DNA of 64,000 bases from Aquimarina sp. RZ0 (GCF_008370685.1 NZ_VTZU01000029.1:16443-80442); one strand, 5' to 3'; positions 1-9,104 are shown, numbered from the stretch's first letter. Numbers and translations: made by a program. The notes: generated by a model from the letters alone, not told the origin.

Positions 1-156
1 TGAGTTCATGTCGGTTATAATTTTAATTCAATAATTAGTTTTTAGTGAACATTATTTGTACAAATAACAACTATTAAATTTGTCTTTATTGTATTGATAA
101 TTAATGATTTAACAGTAATTTGTATACTTTAACATATCTTTAATTATTTAAAAAAA

Positions 157-315
157 TTACTCTTGTAGATATTCGTATCTTTTGTGTAGAAGTTCAAATA
201 GTAGGAGAAAGGTGCTCTGCTTTAAGAAATATTCCCTTATTGATGGTAATTGTAACCAGAACTTCCAAGCACTGTCGCTAACTCCATCAAAAAATGGCAA
301 GAATGCTGTTCGCAT
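157..315 (-). CDS. Possible 52-aa ORF or gene fragment, unknown
   Basis: An ATG at 315 opens a 52-codon frame ending in TAA at 157-159. The product begins MRTAFLPFFDGVSD and ends with a mixed charged/aromatic tail (ELLHKRYEYLQE). The composition looks protein-like rather than random AT-rich translation, but I recognise no family. An in-frame stop lies a few codons upstream of the ATG, so it is either a small gene or the tail of a decayed one. The opposite strand is also open here, which lowers confidence. Confidence 0.25.
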   Translation of the reverse strand: MRTAFLPFFDGVSDSAWKFWLQLPSIREYFLKQSTFLLLFELLHKRYEYLQE

Positions 316-633
316 TTTTTTAGTTTTGCATTTTCTTTATTTAGTGGACATTTTAAATAAATTAGTTGTGTCTGACGTGAATTTTAAATTTACATTAATA
401 ATATTTTAGATAAGGGGATTGAGCTATTTCGTCTTAATGGATATCATAATACAGGAATAAGTTCTCTCATACTACAGTTTCTTTAAAAGTTTTCTAACGA
501 AAGGTTCCAATAAAAAAGGTGATGGAACACTTATTACCCGAAACGACGGTAGGAGAGTAGGGGAATGTGTGTGTAATGGGAATATATTATGTAATACTTA
601 AATTGCCGCAGGATTAAATCTAAAAAGAAGTAC

Positions 634-813
634 TTACTTAAAAAGTAAAATTAATTCTTTATAAGTCTTAGCGTTAGTTACCATTTGTTGTATACCATCA
701 ATAGTATCTAGTGGAAGCCAAAATTTAGAATGTTCTTTGATACACTTCATAAATTTAATTTTTAACTCTTCTAGTATAATATCTCCTGATTCTATAAGAG
801 ACCATCGATGGTA
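634..813 (-). pseudogene. C-terminal gene fragment, unknown family
   Basis: A frame of about 56 codons ends in TAA at 634-636 and reads as plausible protein (segments such as ESGDIILEELKIKF and TIDGIQQMVTNAKTYKEL). It has no start codon with upstream space: an in-frame stop lies immediately upstream at 814-816. It looks like the tail of a gene whose 5' part has been lost. The family is not recognised. Confidence 0.3.
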
Positions 814-956
814 TTAAAATTCCAGCTAAACGAAAGTATATAGAATCAGATTGGGATGGAAGTGTGAAGGGCAAAAACTATTATATAACTAACTGGACAA
901 ATATAAAATTTAACATAGATGCAGATAAGTCAATGTTCGAAAAACCTGCAAAATGA
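798..956 (+). pseudogene. C-terminal fragment of a Bacteroidetes hypothetical protein
   Basis: A 52-codon plus-strand frame begins right after a stop at 795-797 and ends in TGA at 954-956. It contains ETIDGIKIPAKRKYIESDWDG followed by a short polar tail. The 'DGIKIPxKRxxY' pattern resembles the C-terminal strand region of secreted Bacteroidetes hypotheticals, by memory only and not verified. There is no start codon or signal peptide, so it is read as debris. It touches the oppositely oriented fragment at 634-813. Confidence 0.3.
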
Positions 957-974
957 TTTAATAGTTGTTTTCTT

Positions 975-1014
975 AAAATGCCTTAAGCAAATATTAAAAT
1001 GATTAAGGTATTTT
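975..1014 (-). terminator. Hairpin terminator ending the T6SS accessory operon
   Basis: AAAATGCCTTAA at 975-986 pairs with TTAAGGTATTTT at 1003-1014 (12 bp with one G-T wobble). It sits about 30 bp beyond the stop of the 259-aa gene and has A/T tracts on both sides, so it could act in both directions. Confidence 0.6.
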
Positions 1015-1043
1015 TATAGCTTTTTTTTGAAAAAGAAAATAAT

Positions 1044-1823
1044 TTAAATGATTTCCAAACGTCCTGTATCTTTATTAAAGTAAAACTCTAGATCTAACAT
1101 TAAAAACTCTTTAGGCTCAGCTTTTTCAAATGAAAGCGCTGGTTCTCCCGTTGGTCTCTTCAAACTTGCTTTTTTACCATCAGCTGCATATATTATAATG
1201 CTATCTTCTGCTAAATTTACGATATCAAATCCATTCTCAAAATCTTGTATAAGACCTCGTATTCTAGCGTTAGAATCAACCGAAGACAGGTACATAGAAG
1301 TTGCGATATTTTGCTCCCTGTTTTTAATACGATCTTCAAATACCTTAAACTGCTTGTTCTTAATTGTATTTGCAATTTCTATATAAGCACTTCTTAATTT
1401 AATTTCAAAATCCTCTATATCTTTAAGGTCATTTCCTTGTTCCCAAAGGGTATTCAGTTTATAATTTACAGTAACATCCAGATTTTGTGTATTCGCAAAA
1501 AAGCTTAAAGGTTGATTATCATGTACTTTTGGACTTTGATAACGTTCATAAGCTTCAACAAATTTAAAACCACTCTCTATAGTATATAGATTACAGGTAT
1601 ATTCAAATTTTGTATCATTCGAAAATTGTGTACTGCCTATTACAGGTACTATAGAAACAGAAATTTCTGTCATACCACTTTCTGATATCGCGTGATTGAT
1701 AGGTATTTGAGAAGAAATCTGACCATTTTCTACATTCATTGTAAGAACCGGATGGTCATTAACTCTAATTTCGAAACGACATTCAACTGCACTAAACTTG
1801 ATAATATAGTATGGTTTTTTCAA
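1044..1823 (-). CDS. Hypothetical 259-aa protein, last gene of the T6SS accessory operon
   Basis: I do not recognise this family. The protein starts MKKPYYIIKFSAVECRFEIR without a signal peptide or membrane segment, so it should be soluble and cytoplasmic. The first 110 residues look beta-rich, the middle (about 125-185) is helical and charged, and the end is acidic with a compact strand-like tail (LMLDLEFYFNKDTGRLEII). It lies 10 bp downstream of a lipoprotein gene and two genes downstream of the OmpA-domain candidate effector, all on one strand. Position suggests an immunity, chaperone or adaptor role in T6SS delivery; this is inference. Confidence 0.7.
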   Translation of the reverse strand: MKKPYYIIKFSAVECRFEIRVNDHPVLTMNVENGQISSQIPINHAISESGMTEISVSIVPVIGSTQFSNDTKFEYTCNLYTIESGFKFVEAYERYQSPKVHDNQPLSFFANTQNLDVTVNYKLNTLWEQGNDLKDIEDFEIKLRSAYIEIANTIKNKQFKVFEDRIKNREQNIATSMYLSSVDSNARIRGLIQDFENGFDIVNLAEDSIIIYAADGKKASLKRPTGEPALSFEKAEPKEFLMLDLEFYFNKDTGRLEII

Positions 1824-1833
1824 TGTTTTATTT

Positions 1834-2541
1834 TTAAAGCGGTAAATTATTTAGTAATTCATTAGCATATTTCTCTTCTCCAAAAAAATCATTTTTCTTA
1901 TCCTCAGCAAATTGGAGATAAGAATAATTTGAATCTTGTTTTTCTATCCTTGTGTTGAGATAATCATTATAATTATTCAATCCTTCATATAGATAGTGGT
2001 CAATTAATTTCTGATCATCATTTTGCAGTATAATCAATTTACTTTTGATAGTTTCTTTTTCTTCTATTTTGGATGTGAAATTTTGTTTTAGTATTAAATA
2101 AGTATCGTTTAATTCCCATATTCCATTAAAGAAATTTTCATCTTTATTATAATAATTAGGCTTACCATATTTTTCTATAATACTGGTATACAAATTTTTG
2201 CTATCTTCTCTAACCGATGTTTTTAAATCAAAACATTTGATTAGATTGGATTTTTCATCTAAAAATAAATTTAAACTGGTGGGCGTGAAATACTTTTCAG
2301 TTTGTTGCTGTTTTAATTTTATTTTATTGAATGTAAGTAGTTTTTGGTCTTCTGACTTATAGCTTTTTAAGTGTTCAAAAGTGGATTTTCCCTCTTTGAT
2401 TTCATATTGTTTATTTATTAGGTTAGAAGCTTCATAAGGCATTCTTACCTCTGCCAAATCAAAATTTGATTGAGAATGAGAAGTACAAGATAACATACAA
2501 AATGTAAATAAAAGTGATAATAGTAAATTGAAGAATCTCAT
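1834..2541 (-). CDS. Hypothetical lipoprotein, candidate immunity protein
   Basis: The 235-aa product opens with a lipoprotein signal (MRFFNLLLSLLFTFCMLSC) with the lipidation cysteine at residue 19. The rest is a charged, lysine-rich periplasmic domain with no motif I know. The gene starts 4 bp after the stop of the 902-aa OmpA-domain gene, a spacing that implies translational coupling. T6SS immunity proteins against periplasmic effectors are often lipoproteins or exported proteins encoded directly after the effector; the assignment here rests on that positional pattern and the signal alone. Confidence 0.75.
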   Translation of the reverse strand: MRFFNLLLSLLFTFCMLSCTSHSQSNFDLAEVRMPYEASNLINKQYEIKEGKSTFEHLKSYKSEDQKLLTFNKIKLKQQQTEKYFTPTSLNLFLDEKSNLIKCFDLKTSVREDSKNLYTSIIEKYGKPNYYNKDENFFNGIWELNDTYLILKQNFTSKIEEKETIKSKLIILQNDDQKLIDHYLYEGLNNYNDYLNTRIEKQDSNYSYLQFAEDKKNDFFGEEKYANELLNNLPL

Positions 2542-2545
2542 TAGA

Positions 2546-5254
2546 TTAAGGTTTTATAAGTTGTATTTCTGCTTTGCGACCCGAAATATCCTCTAAATTT
2601 TTGATGATATCAAATTCATCCCAAAATTTTCTCTTTTCATTAATATTGATAGGTTTCCAATCAGCACTTATTACTTTGTATGATAAGCCTACTTCTATGT
2701 AGACAACTACTTGAGCTATACAAGGGTCTATTTTTAAACTAGGTTTGTAATATAGACCTTGATGTGTTCCATATTTTAAATGATGTCCAGAGGTTATACC
2801 AAGTTTGACACCTGCACTGGCATGGCCCTTTGCGTGGGCTGATCCTACTTTTACGATAACGACTTTGGCACTTAATTCGATACCTGCAGTAAGTTCAACT
2901 CCTAATTTGGACTCTAGATTAGCACTAGCACTTTTTTTGTCAGAAGCTGTATTGCTTTCAAAATCAACACCACCATTTATAGTTCCTGTAATAATGAGAT
3001 CAAACCAAACACGGAAATTGACCTGTACTCTTTCGGATTCGTACCCCTTTTCTGCCCATTCTCTTATAGCCAGAATAATATCTCCCGCTACTGGGTTTCC
3101 TGTAGTTGCATAGGAAGCAGCGGTGATGGCTCCTCCCAGTAAATCAATTATTAGTTTAACACCGATTAGTGGTTCTGATTTTAAATAAAACTTGTATTCA
3201 GTTCCAATTTCTTTTATAGGTTTTTTATCTATTTCTCCTCTGGCTAACTGCCATTCAGCACCTATACAAAAATTAGGGGGAACCATTTCTACAGAAAAAG
3301 GAGTTTTATTGCCAAGAGTTTTTGTTGCTTTTCCTTTAGTCGTTTTCGTAATTCCTTTAGAAATCTCCTTCAAGGAACTAAAAACATTATAGATCCATTT
3401 AAATTTATCTTCGTATTTTCCTGTGACTTCAAAATCTTGTTCATAATTTAGGTCATCTATTTTATTCCAGCTGGCTTTGAGAACTACTCCAAAAGCTGCT
3501 TCAGACTGTTTCCATTTACTTTCTGCAGCTATTTTTCCATTTACTTTACGCATTCTCTGTACTCCAGGAGCATCTAAGCCTTGCCATTTTACAGCCAAAG
3601 GATTACTAAGTTTTAAAAAGAAATGAAAATCCCATTTGATATCAGGGTATGTTTTTACGATTACAGCAGCTTTTTCTTTATTAGTATAGTATCTACAACT
3701 GTGAATATGAAAATTGAAATTATTAGTACTGCTTTTATGCGGCCAAATATATTTTAAAGCATCTATTTTTAATACAGAGATAGAAAGATTTGAATACACC
3801 TGATGTTCTATTTTTGATGTTCCATCATATACAAAAGGTCCTTTTTGTCCTTGAGAAGTGAGTTCAATAACTTTTACGTCTTTGGTATCATGAGCCAGGT
3901 TTGTTCCTCGTCTTAAACATTTATCCGTATTGTAAGTATCTATAGTAAATGCAATTTTTTTCTTTTTAGATTCATCTGGTGCAATGGTTTCAAAAACAAT
4001 GCTTTCTGCATTACCTCCAAAGATTTTAAATCTAATAGTAAGTCGTCTATTTTGTTGATGTTCCTCTTCAGAAATATCGTTTCCATTAATTAAAAGTCTT
4101 CTTTTACCATATCCCCGAGCCGTGATCACTTTTCTGGAAACTCCCTTTGAAACAAGATATTCTCGCGCAGAAGCGGCTCTACGTTGAGAAAGCTTATCAT
4201 TGTACTCATCACTAGCTCTAACATCACAATGAGCACCTAATTCTGCTGGAACGTATGGGTTGTCTAGTAATAATCTGACAATTCCATCTAAAACGGATTT
4301 TGCATCATTTCTGATCTCTGATTTGTCCAGATCAAAATGAATAACTTCGGATACCTGAAATTCTGATTTTTGTTTGGTATCAAGTTGTAATTTCCCTTCT
4401 TCAAAAAGCGGAATATCTTTTTTATCATCTGCAACAACAATTTTCCTAAATCTGCATAACTCATACCGTTCTACATTGATTTCAGATTCCCCAACGATGG
4501 CAGGTCTTGCATTTTGAGCTTTTTCTACTTGTCTGGTGACAATTTCATCTTCTATTTTTAGGTAACGAGCATGGATATCTTGTTTTTTATCATCTACAAG
4601 CGTTTTTGTTGTTCCTTGTACTTTTAATTTTACATAGAATTCTTCTTTACTACTAGTCCATATACCGGTACCAGCTCTCCAGGTATAGGTGTTTTTAATC
4701 TGTAGGTTCACCTCTCCATGAATACACTGCACACCGCCTATGGATGTCACTTTTTTATCACTTCCTGTTTGACGATTATATATGTCTAGCACCAGAGTGG
4801 CTCCATTTAACCCTTCTGTCTGTATATTTAACCATACATCATCACCATATTTTATAGCGCTTTCTCTGATATCACTACCTCCATTCGTTTTACTCCATTT
4901 GGTACTTACAATTTTTTGAGGAGCGATTGCTCTAAAAGTTAATTGTGTTGGATATCTATTGATAGGAGTATCCAAAAAGGCTTCTATAATGTGTTGTTTT
5001 GGTCCGCAAAATTTTGGTTTTACGGTGATTCCTCTAGTATCACCAATTTTTCCTTCCTGATCACTTTTTGTGTATGGAATACCTTCTTTGGGTCTTATAA
5101 TCCATTGTGCATGACCTTGCATTCCCTTAGGAGTTCCATCGTGATATATAGCTTTTACTTCAACTGTTTCGTTTGCTTTTATCTCAAAGTTTCTGGGTGC
5201 GCTAGTTTTACTTATCCCTTCTACAATAACTACTTTTTCTATTCCTACAGGCAT
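2546..5254 (-). CDS. 902-aa OmpA-domain protein, candidate T6SS effector
   Basis: The protein has no signal peptide. Residues 1-300 look beta-rich with no known motif. Residues about 303-410 are an OmpA-like peptidoglycan-binding domain: VIHFDLDKSEIRNDA opens it, and YNDKLSQRRA with D349 and R359 matches the pattern that binds diaminopimelate in OmpA/Pal domains. The C-terminal 450 residues include a hydrophobic glycine/alanine-rich stretch (about 690-725) and a repeating glycine-rich beta region with histidines. A cytoplasmic-start protein with a wall-binding domain, encoded just after a PAAR-like tip gene and before a lipoprotein, fits a cargo effector delivered to the periplasm. The toxic activity is unknown; pore formation by the hydrophobic C-terminal part is only a guess. 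Confidence 0.8.
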   Translation of the reverse strand: MPVGIEKVVIVEGISKTSAPRNFEIKANETVEVKAIYHDGTPKGMQGHAQWIIRPKEGIPYTKSDQEGKIGDTRGITVKPKFCGPKQHIIEAFLDTPINRYPTQLTFRAIAPQKIVSTKWSKTNGGSDIRESAIKYGDDVWLNIQTEGLNGATLVLDIYNRQTGSDKKVTSIGGVQCIHGEVNLQIKNTYTWRAGTGIWTSSKEEFYVKLKVQGTTKTLVDDKKQDIHARYLKIEDEIVTRQVEKAQNARPAIVGESEINVERYELCRFRKIVVADDKKDIPLFEEGKLQLDTKQKSEFQVSEVIHFDLDKSEIRNDAKSVLDGIVRLLLDNPYVPAELGAHCDVRASDEYNDKLSQRRAASAREYLVSKGVSRKVITARGYGKRRLLINGNDISEEEHQQNRRLTIRFKIFGGNAESIVFETIAPDESKKKKIAFTIDTYNTDKCLRRGTNLAHDTKDVKVIELTSQGQKGPFVYDGTSKIEHQVYSNLSISVLKIDALKYIWPHKSSTNNFNFHIHSCRYYTNKEKAAVIVKTYPDIKWDFHFFLKLSNPLAVKWQGLDAPGVQRMRKVNGKIAAESKWKQSEAAFGVVLKASWNKIDDLNYEQDFEVTGKYEDKFKWIYNVFSSLKEISKGITKTTKGKATKTLGNKTPFSVEMVPPNFCIGAEWQLARGEIDKKPIKEIGTEYKFYLKSEPLIGVKLIIDLLGGAITAASYATTGNPVAGDIILAIREWAEKGYESERVQVNFRVWFDLIITGTINGGVDFESNTASDKKSASANLESKLGVELTAGIELSAKVVIVKVGSAHAKGHASAGVKLGITSGHHLKYGTHQGLYYKPSLKIDPCIAQVVVYIEVGLSYKVISADWKPININEKRKFWDEFDIIKNLEDISGRKAEIQLIKP

Positions 5255-5265
5255 ATAAGATGTTT

Positions 5266-5760
5266 TTAAGTAACAATTATTTCTTTTATATCAGAAGCTT
5301 CTTCCATTTGTAAATCTCTGGAATCGATCATAGGGTTTATTTGTCTCTGCGCATCGGGATTAGAATCCTCTGCATTGCTTGAGCTTCCTGCCGGAGATTG
5401 ACCATGATCTAAGATACTGATACAAGGACTACCTGCAATGGGACAAATAGCTTTACTATCTTCAAGTAATACTTTACCTCCATTGCTGAACTCTAAATTT
5501 TCATAAAAACCATCCCACTTGGTCACAACAATTTGACATGGTTTAAAACTACTTCCTGTAGGTTGTAATTTACATTGACCAAAAGTATTTTTTTCAAACG
5601 TAGCGCCTCCTATTTCCATAGAAGTTGCAAGTAGTTTTTCTGTTCCATCACTATCATTTGCATAATACTTGGAGTGGGAGAGAACCTTAAGTTTATCCGG
5701 ACCATCTCCAAACTGGCACTCACACATCGCTCCTTGTACTGCAGCATATTTCTGGCTCAT
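5266..5760 (-). CDS. DUF4280 PAAR-like T6SS tip protein
   Basis: This 164-aa protein matches the DUF4280 family of PAAR-like spike-capping proteins: an N-terminal MCECQFGDGPDKL segment, a central FGQCKLQ ... KPCQIV pair and CPIAGSPCISI, giving six conserved cysteines. PAAR-like proteins cap the VgrG trimer and attach effectors. The last 40 residues are polar and disordered-looking (GSSSNAEDSNPDAQ). It sits 11 bp upstream of the candidate effector gene and one gene downstream of VgrG, the standard order for a loaded spike. Confidence 0.85.
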   Translation of the reverse strand: MSQKYAAVQGAMCECQFGDGPDKLKVLSHSKYYANDSDGTEKLLATSMEIGGATFEKNTFGQCKLQPTGSSFKPCQIVVTKWDGFYENLEFSNGGKVLLEDSKAICPIAGSPCISILDHGQSPAGSSSNAEDSNPDAQRQINPMIDSRDLQMEEASDIKEIIVT

Positions 5761-5772
5761 AATGTGTTTTTT

Positions 5773-6747
5773 TTATCTTTTAAATAATTTGGTCCAAAAA
5801 CCTTTTTGATTATCATTTTTGTTTTCTTCGGCTTCCTGATCATCTATCAAAACTGAGTGTTCTGGAATTTTTTCTAACAAAAACATTTTAATACAAACCT
5901 TTTTAGGTTTTGCAAACTTAGTTTCAAAATTAGCTTCGTATCCTTCTACGATTCCTGTTTTTTTATCTAATAAATAGATGAGATCACAGGTTCCATTCAG
6001 TTTTTTTTCATTGGTATTAATTTTTGCGTAATAAGGATCATCTAACTCTTGTTCAATATCCAGAGCACATCTTTGATCTTTAATTTTGCCTTTACCTTTT
6101 ATAATTATGTCTTTAGAAGATTCATTTTCTAAATCTTCTATAGTTAGTTCTGTTAGATAATTCACAGGTAGTGCTTTTCCGGCAATGGGATATTTGATTT
6201 CACATCCAAAGGTGAAATCATCGCTATATACGTTATATAAAGGTGCAAAGTAAAGTTGTAAAAACCAGTCTTTAGAGATTTTATCAAAAAACACTTCTGG
6301 TGATCTCAGTGTGTAATCAGTAAGTTTAATGTATTTATCTACAAGAAGACCTTTATAATTTTTGGATAATCGCTTCTTTGTTATATTCCAGCGAGAAACA
6401 ACGTCATTATGATTATTAATACTATGAATTTGTCCATTTCTGAGTGTTTCGATTTCTAATGGATAAATGACATTACTAACCTCATAAGCTAATTTATCTA
6501 AAAAATCTTGTGGAGCCTGATCATTAATATAAAATTCTGGTAATCGGGTAATCCTGAATGAATTTGTAAATTCATCAACTTTGCCTATAAATTTGATCGT
6601 TAGCTTATATCTGAGTTCAGTTCTGGATTGATGATCATCCAAAATAATCATGCAACCATATTTACCTGTAAAACCCTTGGGTTTTAAAAGTAATTGATGA
6701 TCTCTGCCCAGAATAGCAACCGTATGTTGTTCTTGGTTTCTTTCCAT
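5773..6747 (-). CDS. Hypothetical protein between VgrG and PAAR-like genes (adaptor candidate)
   Basis: A 324-aa soluble protein with no signal peptide or membrane segment. I recognise no domain. It appears mainly beta-stranded with a charged C-terminal tail (EAEENKNDNQKGFWTKLFKR). The gene starts 37 bp after vgrG ends and runs into the PAAR-like gene with a 12-bp gap. In other T6SS clusters the gene between VgrG and PAAR or effector commonly encodes an effector-loading adaptor (Eag, DUF4123 or DUF2169 families). It does not obviously resemble those sequences, so an adaptor role is positional inference. Confidence 0.7.
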   Translation of the reverse strand: MERNQEQHTVAILGRDHQLLLKPKGFTGKYGCMIILDDHQSRTELRYKLTIKFIGKVDEFTNSFRITRLPEFYINDQAPQDFLDKLAYEVSNVIYPLEIETLRNGQIHSINNHNDVVSRWNITKKRLSKNYKGLLVDKYIKLTDYTLRSPEVFFDKISKDWFLQLYFAPLYNVYSDDFTFGCEIKYPIAGKALPVNYLTELTIEDLENESSKDIIIKGKGKIKDQRCALDIEQELDDPYYAKINTNEKKLNGTCDLIYLLDKKTGIVEGYEANFETKFAKPKKVCIKMFLLEKIPEHSVLIDDQEAEENKNDNQKGFWTKLFKR

Positions 6748-6784
6748 AGTACGTTAAGATGATCGATTAAAAGGTACTTTTAGA

Positions 6785-8569
6785 TTAAAAAAGTTTAACT
6801 TTCTCTTTACTTTGAACGTCAACCGTTTTTCCTGATGACAGTGTCAGGTTTTGTTTATTACTACTTATTGTTATTTCATCAGATACATTCTGTTGTTTTT
6901 TAGAATCTGTAGAAAGATTTTCTTCAACAATTATTGTATTGTTCTTAGTCATTACATTGTAGTTTTCAGAGATACTTTTTGTAAAATCCTTTCCAGCAAC
7001 CATATCTATATTCTCATCTGCTTTGATTTTAATATTTTTAGCAGTAAAAGTCATAGTTTCACCTGCAGAAATTGTGATATTATTTGTAGCGGTATCAATA
7101 TGTATACTATTACTGTTTTTATCGGTAATTGTTATAAATTCTCCACCTTTGGTATCATTTAATTCTACGGTATGGCCACTACGGGTTCTGATGGCTTTGA
7201 TATTATTTTTGTCGGTATTCCAGCCTGATGGATTAGCACTTCCATTATATAATGTCCCTAGTATATAAGGTCTTTCTGCATTTCCACCTTCAAAACCAAC
7301 TAAAACTTCTTCACCAATTTCCGGGATAAAATGAAATCCTTTTTCACCACCTGCATGGGGTGTAACGATTCTTAACCAAGGTGTCATTTCACCTTTTTCC
7401 TTTTGCCAGGGGAATTGTACACGAATTCTGCCTAACCCTTCGGTATCACTATTCTCTTTTACGATGGCTACTTGTGTTTCGCTTTTTGGAAATGCCATTA
7501 AATCAGTATTAGGATACACGTCAAGATCAGCCGTAACTCCTTCAAACTTATTTTGGTATTTACCATTTTCTGTATTCGTATGCGTAATACTGGTAATTCT
7601 AAAACTACCGTAGGCAGCTCCATCTCCCTGAATCTTGACTACCTGACCTATTTTTACTCCTGGATTATCACTGGAACCTTTAAAAATTACTTGTTTTATT
7701 TCTTCAGCTTTTTTCTGTTGTTCTACCTGAGTATCTAATCGTTGTTTTAGGCTACTGTCGATATAAGAATTCAGATACACCTTGGTTTCGTTAGGAAAAA
7801 TTTCATCTGATTTATTGCTAATAAAGCCATTATGCCCATTAATACCTGTACTCACTTGCCTTGTTGCTTTCTGATGCTGTCCATCTGTTAGATAGTCGTT
7901 CGTAAAATAATTATAATTAGTAGATGAAGGTTTTAAATCTAATGAGAATTCTTGCAGATCATGACCATAGGTAAGTAGCACTTCTTCTTCGTCTTCTGGT
8001 TTACCAAAAACCAGAGAACTGCCATCATAATAGAACCATTCGCTATATTGAGCTGCTAATCTGCGGGCATACTCAAAAGCACTTTCTTTATGCTGTACAC
8101 TATAATGAATGGTTTGAGTACCCACCGGATTAAAAATGGTCTGAAGCTTAGATTGGTCGTATTTCTTGAATGTTTCGTCCAAAATAGTTGTCAGGTCTAC
8201 ATCATTATATGAGTTATAATTAGGGCCGTCATCAGCAATAATACTGCTACTATGTGCTTTTATAGTCACTAAATCTCCTTGTTGCTGGTGAAATCCTTTT
8301 GTGCTATTCACAGAAGTAACCACTCCTTTAAATTCAAAATCTTTATAACCTGTTAAAGCTCCAAGAGAAGAAATTTGTACCGTAATAATTTGCCCTAGAT
8401 AATTTTTAGTCTGTGAGGCTATATCTCCTGTACTATTTTCTAATACATCCATTCTACAAACTAATTCTAATATATGATGTGCATCAATTTCCTGATGCAA
8501 CACTAGTTGTTTATATGCATGTATAGCAGCGCCTCCTATAAATATTTGAGTGTTAGATTGTAATGCCAT
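6785..8569 (-). CDS. vgrG: T6SS spike protein VgrG (TssI)
   Basis: The 594-aa protein forms the trimeric needle tip. The N-terminal half is gp27-like (YDGSSLVFGKPEDEEEVLLTYG region). A gp5-type OB-fold follows at about 365-460 with the hallmark IRVQFPWQKEKGEMTPWLR, then GFHFIPEIGEEVLVGFEGG and RPYILGTLYNG. The C-terminal 120 residues carry short polar repeats (TITDKNSN, NITISAGET, IKIKADENID) typical of the beta-prism needle. No toxin domain is fused to the C terminus, so cargo must bind through separate PAAR-like or adaptor proteins encoded immediately downstream. A strong inverted repeat lies about 30 bp upstream of the start. Confidence 0.95.
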   Translation of the reverse strand: MALQSNTQIFIGGAAIHAYKQLVLHQEIDAHHILELVCRMDVLENSTGDIASQTKNYLGQIITVQISSLGALTGYKDFEFKGVVTSVNSTKGFHQQQGDLVTIKAHSSSIIADDGPNYNSYNDVDLTTILDETFKKYDQSKLQTIFNPVGTQTIHYSVQHKESAFEYARRLAAQYSEWFYYDGSSLVFGKPEDEEEVLLTYGHDLQEFSLDLKPSSTNYNYFTNDYLTDGQHQKATRQVSTGINGHNGFISNKSDEIFPNETKVYLNSYIDSSLKQRLDTQVEQQKKAEEIKQVIFKGSSDNPGVKIGQVVKIQGDGAAYGSFRITSITHTNTENGKYQNKFEGVTADLDVYPNTDLMAFPKSETQVAIVKENSDTEGLGRIRVQFPWQKEKGEMTPWLRIVTPHAGGEKGFHFIPEIGEEVLVGFEGGNAERPYILGTLYNGSANPSGWNTDKNNIKAIRTRSGHTVELNDTKGGEFITITDKNSNSIHIDTATNNITISAGETMTFTAKNIKIKADENIDMVAGKDFTKSISENYNVMTKNNTIIVEENLSTDSKKQQNVSDEITISSNKQNLTLSSGKTVDVQSKEKVKLF

Positions 8570-9104
8570 GTGTTTTGTTTTGAGGTTTACACTTTATAGA
8601 TTTCCTGTGTTCTTTAAATTTTCTTTTACAGTATATTTAAAGAACACAGGGAATTGTTGTCAATCTTTTGATAAGAAGTATCACTTTTATAATGATAAAA
8701 AATTGTGTGGTACTCCTTTATTATAGTCGAACCATTACTTTCCTGGTATGGAGAGAAGATACGTATGAAATTAGATTTATATAAAGAGAAATACTCTTTT
8801 TCTAAGAATACATTTTAGACAGCTCATGAATTCTTATGACTAAAATATAGACTCACGTATTGATATTAATTATTTCCTATACATTTTAAAGGAATTAAAT
8901 TTCTTACTTTTTTATTTCTTAAATACCTTATAGCTAATCTTATTTTTTTAAATCAGCTTTGTTTTCCCTTCCAGTATATAAAATTTTTTAGAAAATTCTT
9001 TCTTTGTCTATAAATATTGAATTAACAAACGCTTAGACTATTCAGTGTTTATTAAGAAATTATTTATAATAATCATATCCTCTCCCTCTAAGCATTTGAT
9101 AACT
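8570..9104. other. 535-bp gap between vgrG and tssD copy 2
   Basis: No coding frame is convincing here. The notable content is the 20-bp inverted repeat at 8600-8654; the rest is AT-rich and presumably holds the vgrG promoter and the end of the tssD copy 2 transcript. Confidence 0.6.
8600..8654 (-). promoter_or_regulatory. Long hairpin in the vgrG leader
   Basis: The arms 8600-8619 (ATTTCCTGTGTTCTTTAAAT) and 8635-8654 are complementary over 20 bp with a single mismatch and a 15-nt loop. The structure ends 31 bp upstream of the vgrG ATG. No T-run follows on the minus strand, so it is not a canonical intrinsic terminator. It could be a protein-binding palindrome or an RNA structure controlling vgrG, or insulate vgrG from tssD transcription. 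Confidence 0.55.

Larger units (their letters stand above)
1..1043. other. Gene-poor left edge with decayed gene fragments
   Basis: No intact, recognisable gene is seen in this stretch. It holds three short open segments that read like remnants of real proteins (listed separately at 157-315, 634-813 and 798-956) and a terminator hairpin at 975-1014 that ends the convergent T6SS accessory operon. The fragments lie on both strands and abut each other near position 800, which suggests deletions fused pieces of different genes next to the effector end of the T6SS locus. That is inference from frame and composition only. Confidence 0.5.

Noticed and set aside
182..409. Plus-strand 75-codon frame starting at TTG
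   Set aside because: Atypical residue composition, ends in low-complexity isoleucine/phenylalanine, and the minus strand in the same place reads more protein-like.
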